A program made the translations under genes and the position numbers. 64,000 nt of DNA, from the NCBI RefSeq assembly GCF_004341825.1, contig NZ_SMAG01000003.1:310001-374000 (forward strand). The letters run 5' to 3'. Below are positions 27,115 to 35,568 of the stretch, one piece after another; within the stretch, counting starts at the first letter, position 1, and each line of letters starts with the position of its first letter. This stretch comes from Hazenella coriacea. GTDB lineage: Bacteria > Bacillota > Bacilli > Thermoactinomycetales > Thermoactinomycetaceae. The notes under the pieces were generated by a model. That model was not told the DNA's origin, did not search any database, and saw nothing but the letters and a program-made list of their open reading frames with translations.

Positions 27115-27480
27115 TTATTTATGTTTACGCACTTTCGAGCGCCCGAATGAAAAGCCCATGGTACGCTTCCGTATTTGAAAACAGATCAAAGACAAGATAA
27201 TTGCTGCAATGGTAACCATCACATAATGAAAAACCTCGTCTTCAGTCTTAAAAGCCATAATAGGTCCCACAATGACTCCACCATACGAGACAATTTCAAA
27301 TGAATAAAGAAGCCATTTGAGAACTTTCATCAGATAATCACGGATATGAAAAGCATCAGAACTAAATAACTCTCGAAATAAAAGAAATACTAAACCAGCC
27401 ATCCATAAAAAAAGCGTAAATAGACCAATCGTTGCAAACCCTGATACTGTTTCAAAAGATAGCTTTTCAAAAAACTCCAC
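27115..27480 (-). CDS. Small integral membrane protein, unknown function
   Basis: 121 aa with three hydrophobic segments: FATIGLFTLFLWMAGLVFLLF, LYSFEIVSYGGVIVGPIMAF and YVMVTIAAIILSLICF, and a basic C-terminus with FGRSKVRKHK. No family recognised. It lies downstream of addA with a 160-bp gap and has its own terminator. Confidence 0.7.
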   Translation of the reverse strand: MEFFEKLSFETVSGFATIGLFTLFLWMAGLVFLLFRELFSSDAFHIRDYLMKVLKWLLYSFEIVSYGGVIVGPIMAFKTEDEVFHYVMVTIAAIILSLICFQIRKRTMGFSFGRSKVRKHK

Positions 27481-27642
27481 TCACTCTTTCTCTCCTATTC
27501 CTAAAACTTGATAACTCCAGTTTAATAATAAATGATAAAACCTTCAAAAGGCAAATAGACTTTTCTGAATAACAGTCTTTTTAATCATATTAGCTTTTTA
27601 GACTAGCTAAATTCAATGAAACTCTTTAAAAATTTTTCCTTT

Positions 27643-30600
27643 CTACATAGGTTCACTCATTGCCTTATCACAAAGAAAATTGTAATGACAATATTGACAA
27701 CGCTCTCCTGGAACTGCTGTCCAAGGCTGGGTCAAATCGAAAGATCGAAGCCACTCCACACTCTCCCATAATCGCTCTTTAGCCTCTCTCATCCACTCTT
27801 GATCAACCGGAAAAGTATACTTGATCCCGGGCTTTAAGAAAAGGAGTGTCGCTTCATCAGGAAGAGTCCCCTCAATCTGTTGAATCGCCAAAGTGTATAA
27901 CTGCAACTGTGGTTTATATTCATGAGCCAATGCTTCAACTTGATCATTGGTGACTTGATCCGTTTTATAATCAATCATTTGACAGGAGCCTGTAGACGGT
28001 CTCAGATATAGGTCAATCACCCCTGTTACTTGTAATCCTCCTAATGGAAGCGAAAAAGGAAGTTCAGTGAATACTTGGTCAGGAGCTAGATGAGAAAGTT
28101 CTTGGGCAATATCGCTTTCAAGAAAACAGCTGATATATGGAGCGATCTCCCTTTCTGCCTGTTCTTGAATAGGATCAGGAACCTTAAATTCTTCCCACAC
28201 CTGTGTCAATAAAGGAGTCCAGTCGTTCATTTTTTCTTGAGATAGACTCCATAACTCAATCACACGATGAACAATGGAACCTTTCGTTACTGATGACAAA
28301 ACATACTGTTTTCTAGGAGGAATATTATCTTGATCTTCTTTGATTTCTGGGAGACCGAGTCGATGACGATAAAAGTATTTACGAGGACAGTTGAGCAATG
28401 ACTTCCAACTAGTCACGTTAATCTCTAACAACTCATCAGGACTTATTCCTTGAGAGTGTAACATTGGAGCCACATCAGGAAAAGTCTCCATGACCAATGG
28501 CTCTTGGTCTACCTCTTCATCACCTGACTTCTGAACTTTTGGACCACTATCCTGTACAAATAACTCATCCATCACATGGATCGGTAAACAAGGATCTCCA
28601 ATCTCCCACTTGTTTCTTTCCCGATCGATTTGGTCATATGAAAAAATACCATCCAACCATTTACTCCACTTTCGCTCATCTTCAACAGTTTGGTTTTCTT
28701 TCAAACGATCCGGAATTCCACTAAAGATCAAAAGTTGTTCTGCTCGTGTGGCAGCTACATAAAATAGCCGAACAGACTCTTCCCATTCCAAGCGTTGCTC
28801 ACGCTCTTTGGCCTGACGAAAACGTTCAAACTCAATTTTAGTTCCATACTCATCCTTAAAGGAAGTGACCAATCCCATGGAAAAATCTACTTTTAAATCA
28901 GGCATCCGCAATGGATTGGAATAAGACAAATCAGGTACTACGACGATCGGAAATTCAAGCCCCTTGGATTGGTGAATAGTCATGATCTTAACACTATTAC
29001 TATGTTCATTTTCGACTGAAGCCTCTGTTTCAATCTGTTGCTCCTCCATAAGAAGGTCAATCCGCTCTAAATAATGATGGATCGAATAAGCTTCAAACCC
29101 TTTTAACCCTTTCGCCTGTCGAATCAACTTTTTCAAGTTAGCTACACTTTGTTTCCCTCTAGCAGTTGCCCATAAAACAGCTAGATAACCACTCTCTTCT
29201 AACAATCGTTCCATGAGGTCTGGAACGGTCAACGCACCCACCCATTCTTGAGCTTGACTGTAAAAGTGAGCGAACTGATCCAACTTCCTTTTTTCCTCTT
29301 CTCTGATCTCTGAGTTCTTGATCCAATCTTGAAATGAACCCTGCCATTGAAACTGCATGACTAGTTGAAACAATGCTTCATCAGATAAGCCACAGAATGG
29401 GGATCGTAATACTCCTACCATCGACAATCGGTGATCAGGATCAATCAATAGTCGCAGGAAATGAAGGAGATCTAGTACCTCTTGCCGATCATAAAAACCT
29501 CTTCCTTTTACTACATGGAAGGGAATTCCCCAGCGGTTAAATTCCTTTTCATAAGTTTTCACATGAGTCATAGCTCGAAAAAGAATCGCAAAATCTTTAT
29601 ACTTCCCTTTGCCTTCCTCAACTAACTGTTGAATCTGTTGAGCAATCAATATCGCCTCAGCTTCATGACGATTCGCTTTTTCTGGTAGCTCTTTGGGATC
29701 AGGAACAGCGATAAAGTGGACAACCGAATTTAGGTTCTCTTGCTCTTTCATTTCTCTAGCCTTGATTTCAACAAAGTAGTTCGGAGAAGCACTTTCGGAT
29801 GACATCAATTGCTGAAATAACCGATTATAAAAATCAATTAATGCGGGATGTGAACGAAAGTTTTGGTTTAATTCGACAGGTTGACCTCCTTCATCAGTGA
29901 TTTCTGACAACGTTTGATGAAACATGGATACATCTGCCCCGCGAAAGCGATAAATCGATTGTTTGGGATCCCCAACTACAAAACGTTTTCCAGGTGCGGC
30001 TCTTCCCTGTTCATCTTTAGTGATGAGATCAATCATTCGTTTTTGTAAATCATTTGTATCTTGATATTCGTCCACCATCAAATATTTGATTCTTTGTTGA
30101 ATCTCCTGGCGAATCTCATCATGATTCTCTAATAACTGACAAACTCGCCACTGCAATTCATCAAAATCTACGCCGCCCTGCTTTTGCTTTGATTGCAGGT
30201 AACGTTGGTGGATTTGTGCAATTACATCAAATAGCGCTTCTAACAACTCATGCTCATCTTGTAAAAAATATCGTCCATGTAGATCTTTCAGATATTCACC
30301 ACACAACTCTTTACAACGACCAATCGTCTCCTTAATCTCTGAATCTCTTCCCCAATTACCTCCAACCCCATCTGAACCACATAAGGCTTCTAATAGAGCC
30401 ATTTGTTCAGGCAGAGTCGTTCGTTGATCCCATTGCTCCCTTAAATCACTCCATCGTTCCCGAAAAGGAGGAACTTTTTTTAATTTCTTTTTAACCTGAC
30501 ACAAGAAATCAACACATTGGAAAATCGACTCTTGAATCTGAACATGTTCACGTTCACGGTTAGTTAAATCTTCTTCCGCCTCCTTCAGATGCTGAATCGT

Positions 30601-31221
30601 GATTTGCTTCAAATCTTCAGGAGTCCAACCATGTGTGGATAACTCTAAATAAACTTGGGTAAAGTGTTGAATCGCCGCATTCATACCAACTCCAACTAGC
30701 CATCGCTCCAATTGACTCCACTGAGAATCTGGAAGCGACTGCTTAAGAAAAAGCTCTCTCAGTGTTACCTGAACGGCTTCCTTCAATAACCAGCGAGACT
30801 CAAAATCTTCCAAAATCGTAAAATCAGGGTAAACTCCCGCTTCAATCGGATATCGTTGTAATATTTGCTTACAAAATGAATGAATCGTCATGATACGAGC
30901 TCGATCTAACTCTGTAGCCAGTAGATACCAAGCTTCTGCTTCTGGTTGGTCAACTTCCATCTCTGTTTGGTAACGACTTAATAAGCCATTACGAATCCGT
31001 TCTTTCATTTCGGTCGCAGCTTTTTCTGTAAACGTGATCGCAACAGTTTGTTCTAATATATGAGGCTGAAGATGATGTTTTTCACAAATATGAAGATATC
31101 GTTCTACCAGTACACGCGTTTTTCCAGATCCAGCTCCTGCAGTCACGATACAGTCAAAGTCTAGCGAATCCACAGCTCTCTGTTGTTCAGATGTTAATTG
31201 AATTTTGGGTTTAGTCGTCAT
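27643..31221 (-). CDS. addA: AddA-type ATP-dependent helicase/nuclease (UvrD-like helicase + PD-(D/E)XK nuclease)
   Basis: A 1192-aa helicase-nuclease subunit acting with AddB on double-strand breaks to prepare RecA loading. The N-terminal UvrD-type motor has Walker A AGAGSGKTRVL (about 28-38), VDEYQDTND, GDPKQSIYRFRGAD and the late motif TIHQSKGLEFPIVVVPDL. The C-terminal nuclease has GSIVHRVIE (His about 985), GVIDLYL (Asp about 1070) and MIDYKTD (Asp/Lys about 1084/1086). Unusually it also has Cys945 plus C1175-x2-C1178-x5-C1184, the spacing of an Fe-S staple normally found on AddB. The start overlaps the addB stop (ATGA). Confidence 0.92.
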   Translation of the reverse strand: MTTKPKIQLTSEQQRAVDSLDFDCIVTAGAGSGKTRVLVERYLHICEKHHLQPHILEQTVAITFTEKAATEMKERIRNGLLSRYQTEMEVDQPEAEAWYLLATELDRARIMTIHSFCKQILQRYPIEAGVYPDFTILEDFESRWLLKEAVQVTLRELFLKQSLPDSQWSQLERWLVGVGMNAAIQHFTQVYLELSTHGWTPEDLKQITIQHLKEAEEDLTNREREHVQIQESIFQCVDFLCQVKKKLKKVPPFRERWSDLREQWDQRTTLPEQMALLEALCGSDGVGGNWGRDSEIKETIGRCKELCGEYLKDLHGRYFLQDEHELLEALFDVIAQIHQRYLQSKQKQGGVDFDELQWRVCQLLENHDEIRQEIQQRIKYLMVDEYQDTNDLQKRMIDLITKDEQGRAAPGKRFVVGDPKQSIYRFRGADVSMFHQTLSEITDEGGQPVELNQNFRSHPALIDFYNRLFQQLMSSESASPNYFVEIKAREMKEQENLNSVVHFIAVPDPKELPEKANRHEAEAILIAQQIQQLVEEGKGKYKDFAILFRAMTHVKTYEKEFNRWGIPFHVVKGRGFYDRQEVLDLLHFLRLLIDPDHRLSMVGVLRSPFCGLSDEALFQLVMQFQWQGSFQDWIKNSEIREEEKRKLDQFAHFYSQAQEWVGALTVPDLMERLLEESGYLAVLWATARGKQSVANLKKLIRQAKGLKGFEAYSIHHYLERIDLLMEEQQIETEASVENEHSNSVKIMTIHQSKGLEFPIVVVPDLSYSNPLRMPDLKVDFSMGLVTSFKDEYGTKIEFERFRQAKEREQRLEWEESVRLFYVAATRAEQLLIFSGIPDRLKENQTVEDERKWSKWLDGIFSYDQIDRERNKWEIGDPCLPIHVMDELFVQDSGPKVQKSGDEEVDQEPLVMETFPDVAPMLHSQGISPDELLEINVTSWKSLLNCPRKYFYRHRLGLPEIKEDQDNIPPRKQYVLSSVTKGSIVHRVIELWSLSQEKMNDWTPLLTQVWEEFKVPDPIQEQAEREIAPYISCFLESDIAQELSHLAPDQVFTELPFSLPLGGLQVTGVIDLYLRPSTGSCQMIDYKTDQVTNDQVEALAHEYKPQLQLYTLAIQQIEGTLPDEATLLFLKPGIKYTFPVDQEWMREAKERLWESVEWLRSFDLTQPWTAVPGERCQYCHYNFLCDKAMSEPM

Positions 31222-34200
31222 TTTTCTAAATCCTCCTTTCCCTTAGAAGAGACATACTCACTGACACGACAGATCGTGCGGTATGCACAATGTTGACAAT
31301 CTAGATCTGGCCACAAAGGCTCTACCGTACCAAATCCTTGCTCTATTTGCTCCACTTTTTCTAAAATCCGATGACGTATGTAGTCTTGCACCTCCTGCCA
31401 TCTATGCTCATCTAAGCGCGAACCAACCCGGTTACTAATCCCAATCCGATGAGCCAACTCTTTACGCCACAATCCAGTATTCCGATTATCCTTGGATTGG
31501 ATTGATTTTCCCGCTGTATAAAACGAAGCACCCATCGCTTTTTCGGGTTCCAATTGAAATCCTTGTTCAAGAGCCCACAGGTATAGGGGAAGTTGAAGCT
31601 GTTTCCCACTTCGTACTAGCTCAGAGTTAGGGGGATTCCCGCTTTTGTAATCATAAACAGCATAAAACCCCTCGGAGTCTAGATCAACACGATCTATCTT
31701 TCCTTTTAATCGAATCGAACGTGTCTCTGCAAGCGGGATCTCAACAGGAGCTGTTTTAGATTGCATATCAAGCAATCCCAATGATTGACGAAGCATATCG
31801 ATCGGTAATCCAAAAGATAATTCCAAATAAGTAGGTGGCTGAGTATACCCTGTTTCTTGTCGCCAACTAATTTCATGCCTCCAAAAGGAAAATATTTTCT
31901 GTGTCACTCGATGTTGATCGATACACAAACTTAATGGATCTCGAGGGATCGGAGAGGATGCAACTCTTTGCGCCACTTGTTCTTCCACCAGCTCTAAAAG
32001 CCGTTGGTAGGTTTGCTCGTCATCCAGAGAGGTAAGATCCCCTTGTCGAAACTCATGCATAGACTGACATAAAACATCGTGCAAAATGTTTCCTTCTTCT
32101 AAGGATGACAAGCCTTCTGTTGGGGCTGTGGCTTCACGTAATCCCCAAAATTGACTAGCCGTAAAATGAAAGGGACAACTCACAAGCTGATTTAATTCAG
32201 TAGCACTCCAAACTTTCTTCTCAAGTAGTTCTTGCACTTTTTGAATGAGATTCATGTCTTCAATTCTTCCATCAAATCGAGTCAATGTAGGGAGCTGCCT
32301 TTCTTGTTCCACTTGAATCCGATCAAGAAGTGATTGCCAAGACTCTGGAAATTGCTCTGCATACGTTTGATAGACTTGCTCAGCACGACTTTGATCTGGT
32401 TGAGTCTGCGATTGATATTTATGGAACACAGCATATTGAACCCCACTCATCATGGAGTGACAAGCATCCCATAAGAGGGTGGCAATTGGCTCAAAAGAGT
32501 GATCATTTTTTATCAGTGATTCTTTCGTAAATACAGCAAGAGCTTCTTCAAGATAAGAAGAAGGAAGTTGCTTCTTACCATCTTCATTTGAGGTAGAGTA
32601 AGAGAAAACTAATAATTGTTTCGCTGCCAACATACTCATAAAAAACGGCATAAGCTGTCTTTGTCTTAACTCCCACGAGAGGTCAAGCCAAACTTCTTCT
32701 TCTCGTAATCGTAGTCGCTCTTGGTCAGGCAGTAACCAATTGTCTGAATAAGCTCTTGGCCAATTTCCTTCTTCACACCCTAATACAAAAACGACATCAA
32801 ATTGATCACCACGTAGCCGCTTGGCATCTAAAAAATAAATACCACTATGTAATTCGGGTTGAACCGTCACTTCCACCTGTTCCGCCAATTGAGACAATAT
32901 ATCTAAAAAATGAGTGCGGTCAATCGGTTGCTGAGCCGTAGAAAATCGATTCATCCATTCCCCAGCTTGTACCATCTGTCGCAACTCCTGCCATCCATTC
33001 ATCTCTGCTGTTAGCTCGGAGAGACGTGAAGCATCTTTCCCCATCTCTTGCCATCGTTTTTTGTTTTTTAGAGGACGAATCCAATCTACAAACCAATCTA
33101 ACCACTCTAGCCAGGTTTGTCTTTCTGGAATCGATTCAAGCCATAGAATCAGTTGCTCCAATGCAGAAAAAGCTTCCAACTCGGTCAATGGACTCTCTAA
33201 ATGATCTTCCAACAACATTTCTTGTCTCACTGTCCAAGCCTGAGCTAAATCCTCTTTCTGTGCTGGACAACCCAATACTTTATATAAACGGAGTGTCTCC
33301 TGTCTCTTCGTATACAAAGGTTCAAAATGAGGCTGCAAAAGGAGAGGTTCAAAACAGCCCTGTCTCCCCATCCGTACAGAAAAGGCTGCTTTGACCGTTT
33401 GAAAAAGTGAATGATCACTTAACTTTTTTGTTTGTCTAGTTCTCACTGGAATGCCTGCTTGAGCTAATTTTTTAAATAAGACTGGAGCATAACGTTCCAT
33501 CTCTGTGGTGATAACAGCCACTTCTTTATGGAGATGTTCAGGCTCTTGCAACCAACGTTTAAGCCTTGTTACCATCAGTTCCACTTCGGCTTCAATGCCA
33601 GAAGCAACAATGACCTCGATTGTAGAATCAGCGTTTTTGATCTCTGGAGCCGTGAAGAAGGCCTGCTCTGACAGATGAATCAAAGACTCTTTTTTAAGAG
33701 AGGAAATAATTTTTCTTGATACTGGGTTTACTTGAAATAGGGGTTGTAATCGTCGCACTAAAGGTTGAGTAAGATCATTCAAACGGGGGCGATTTTCATC
33801 CCACATTAAATGTAACTCTACGTGCAATCCCGCACTAACTAATTGCTTTAATAATTGCTCTTGCAAGAAATTAGCGTCATAAAAGCTCTCCAAAACCACT
33901 CGATCAGGTAACATTCCCAAATCTGTTTGAGTTCTTAACTGAGTCATGATGTCAAGATAGGGCTGTTCATGATCTGTTAATCTATACTGATCCAAATAGG
34001 CTTGATATCTGTCATAAATAATTGCCAACTCTACCCATTTATCCCCTTTTCCACTCCATAAACGACTTAATCGAGCCGGTAAAACTCCTGCTCTTTTAAG
34101 TTCTCCAATCACTTTTTCAATTGAATGAATCCATTGATCTGTCTCACCGATTAAAGAGGAGAAATAAGTCAGTAATTGTGTAGATTCCAATTCGGCGACC

Positions 34201-34490
34201 ACTTGTTGCACAATCCAATGTTGCTCGACAGGCGATAAGAAATGACGGTCATCCTGCTGACTAATCTCCCTTACGAATTGGTCAAAAGTCCTCCACTGAA
34301 CATGTTTAGCTTGCACTTTTTTTCGTAAGTCTCGGACTTGACGATGACTTGGCAATATGTACACAGTTTTGATTTCTTCTGTATCCATTGAGTCATCATA
34401 ACCCATACCTAGAAAGGCTTGAGAGACGGGATGTAGATAAATCTTTCCTAACAATAGCTCCACTCCTTTGCTTAACTCTATATCAGCCAT
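31218..34490 (-). CDS. addB: AddB-type nuclease subunit (divergent, no Walker A)
   Basis: 1090 aa, encoded directly before addA with a 4-bp overlap, so the two are translationally coupled. The C-terminal PD-(D/E)XK nuclease is clear: KGKIDRVDLDSEGFYAVYDY with the following KSG, and GNILHDVLCQ. The Fe-S cysteines are C772 and C1065-x2-C1068-x5-C1074. A helicase-like segment VVFVLGCEEGNWPRAYSDNW matches the AddB/RecC fold. The N-terminus (KTVYILPSHRQVRDLRKKVQ) lacks the GxxGSGKT Walker A seen in B. subtilis AddB, so this subunit probably does not hydrolyse ATP. Assignment rests on the C-terminal domain and context. Confidence 0.82.
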   Translation of the reverse strand: MADIELSKGVELLLGKIYLHPVSQAFLGMGYDDSMDTEEIKTVYILPSHRQVRDLRKKVQAKHVQWRTFDQFVREISQQDDRHFLSPVEQHWIVQQVVAELESTQLLTYFSSLIGETDQWIHSIEKVIGELKRAGVLPARLSRLWSGKGDKWVELAIIYDRYQAYLDQYRLTDHEQPYLDIMTQLRTQTDLGMLPDRVVLESFYDANFLQEQLLKQLVSAGLHVELHLMWDENRPRLNDLTQPLVRRLQPLFQVNPVSRKIISSLKKESLIHLSEQAFFTAPEIKNADSTIEVIVASGIEAEVELMVTRLKRWLQEPEHLHKEVAVITTEMERYAPVLFKKLAQAGIPVRTRQTKKLSDHSLFQTVKAAFSVRMGRQGCFEPLLLQPHFEPLYTKRQETLRLYKVLGCPAQKEDLAQAWTVRQEMLLEDHLESPLTELEAFSALEQLILWLESIPERQTWLEWLDWFVDWIRPLKNKKRWQEMGKDASRLSELTAEMNGWQELRQMVQAGEWMNRFSTAQQPIDRTHFLDILSQLAEQVEVTVQPELHSGIYFLDAKRLRGDQFDVVFVLGCEEGNWPRAYSDNWLLPDQERLRLREEEVWLDLSWELRQRQLMPFFMSMLAAKQLLVFSYSTSNEDGKKQLPSSYLEEALAVFTKESLIKNDHSFEPIATLLWDACHSMMSGVQYAVFHKYQSQTQPDQSRAEQVYQTYAEQFPESWQSLLDRIQVEQERQLPTLTRFDGRIEDMNLIQKVQELLEKKVWSATELNQLVSCPFHFTASQFWGLREATAPTEGLSSLEEGNILHDVLCQSMHEFRQGDLTSLDDEQTYQRLLELVEEQVAQRVASSPIPRDPLSLCIDQHRVTQKIFSFWRHEISWRQETGYTQPPTYLELSFGLPIDMLRQSLGLLDMQSKTAPVEIPLAETRSIRLKGKIDRVDLDSEGFYAVYDYKSGNPPNSELVRSGKQLQLPLYLWALEQGFQLEPEKAMGASFYTAGKSIQSKDNRNTGLWRKELAHRIGISNRVGSRLDEHRWQEVQDYIRHRILEKVEQIEQGFGTVEPLWPDLDCQHCAYRTICRVSEYVSSKGKEDLEK

Positions 34491-34513
34491 TTGATCTAAA
34501 TTCTATCAGATTG

Positions 34514-34584
34514 TTGTTTCTCTACCTCACTTTCGAGTTGTGATCAAAAAAATCTTGCACCAGACAAACATCTCTTCCCCTTGG
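34514..34584 (+). repeat. Intergenic palindromic element, copy 4 (degenerate)
   Basis: Read on the plus strand: TTGTTTCTCT arm, CGAGTTGTGATCAAAAAAATC, CAGACAAAC (a damaged CAGAGAAAC arm) and the tail ATCTCTTCCCCTTGG. It matches copies 1-3 with substitutions. It lies between addB and a small plus-strand gene, which it precedes by about 120 bp. Confidence 0.5.
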
Positions 34585-34706
34585 TTAAAGTGCCAACGCC
34601 CTCAAGTAATTTTGTAAATTAAATTTTTTAGCTGAAATTACCACGTATATGAGTCGAATAGAGAGAGATCTTATACTTATCCTTTACTAATAGGAGGTAA
34701 AAAGCA

Positions 34707-34868
34707 ATGGGCAAAAAAGAGATGAAAGCAAAGCCAATCCCCAAAGAATCGACTGATACTGAGTTCGCTTCTGAATTTCAGTTTTCTACAGAAAGTAATG
34801 AAATTACTCACTCCATTAATGAAGCGTATAGCCAAATCGGCCCTCGAAAACGAGATCTAGAAAAGTAA
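34707..34868 (+). CDS. Small hypothetical protein, possibly spore-related
   Basis: 53 aa: MGKKEMKAKPIPKEST, then TDTEFASEFQFSTE, ending GPRKRDLEK. An excellent AGGAGG ribosome site (34693-34698) sits 8 nt before the ATG, and a terminator-like hairpin follows the stop, so this looks like a real single-gene unit. TEFASE recalls the GPR cleavage site of gamma-type small acid-soluble spore proteins (compare the gene at 51560), but the rest is not obviously SASP-like and has few Gln. The function is unknown. Confidence 0.65.
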   Translation: MGKKEMKAKPIPKESTDTEFASEFQFSTESNEITHSINEAYSQIGPRKRDLEK

Positions 34869-34876
34869 TTTTAGAG

Positions 34877-34906
34877 AATAATGCTCCATAGCTATGGAGC
34901 ATTATT
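34877..34906 (+). terminator. Hairpin after the small protein gene
   Basis: Near-perfect palindrome AATAATGCTCCATAG / CTATGGAGCATTATT 8 bp past the stop; the T run is poor, so it may stop transcription weakly or protect the 3' end. Confidence 0.6.
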
Positions 34907-35149
34907 CATAGTACATTCATTTTTAGACTCTATATGTCATTGCATATTTTCAAATAATGACATACACTTTTGTTTATAATGTGGCGAATTAGGTCAACTA
35001 AAAAATGCCATCTTTATTTTAATTATCCATTTTCCTTCCTTTTTCTTATTTCTATTTTTACATATAGATCTTAAGCTTTTGGATGAATGTTGAACCAGTA
35101 AAATTCGTCCTCTTTTTATATCTATTTTCATTGAACGGGGGTTCTTTTT

Positions 35150-35521
35150 ATGCAAGGCATTAAATCCGACTTATATGAACGTATTGGTGGCGAGCAAGCA
35201 ATCACAGCAGTAGTCAACGAATTTTATGGACGACTCTTAGAAGATGATCGGATTAGTCACCATTTTGAAGGAAAAAATATGCGGAGACTGATGCTAAATC
35301 AAATCACCTTCTTTATCAGTTATGCAGTTGGAGGTCCCAAACGTTATACAGGTGGAACACTTCGTCGGTCTCATGAAGGTTTAGATATTACCTTTGACGA
35401 GTATGAAATTTTTCTGAAGCATCTAAGTTCATCTTTTCGTAAGTTTAATGTACCAATTGCAGATATTGCTAAAATTGAAGCTTTTGTCCGCACTTTAAAA
35501 CCTCATATTATTGAGAAATAA
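35150..35521 (+). CDS. Truncated haemoglobin (group I/trHbN-like)
   Basis: A 123-aa 2-on-2 globin. Seen: LYERIGGEQAITAVVNEFYGRLLEDDRI, with Tyr at the B10 position of EFY; AVGGPKRYTGGTL, the Gly-Gly turn; and RRSHEGLDIT with the proximal (F8) His. Such globins bind O2 or NO and often protect against NO. It is monocistronic on the plus strand between two minus-strand DNA-repair operons, with a terminator directly after it. Confidence 0.92.
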   Translation: MQGIKSDLYERIGGEQAITAVVNEFYGRLLEDDRISHHFEGKNMRRLMLNQITFFISYAVGGPKRYTGGTLRRSHEGLDITFDEYEIFLKHLSSSFRKFNVPIADIAKIEAFVRTLKPHIIEK

Positions 35522-35530
35522 AGCAAGATA

Positions 35531-35562
35531 AATGCCCAGTATATTTATATACTGGGCATTTT
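35531..35562. terminator. Bidirectional terminator between the globin gene and the yhaN-like gene
   Basis: AATGCCCAGTATA / TATACTGGGCATT stem with a T-rich 3' side on plus and a mixed T-rich tract on minus, 10 bp after the globin stop and just before the convergent yhaN-like stop. Confidence 0.8.
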
Positions 35563-35568
35563 CTAAAA

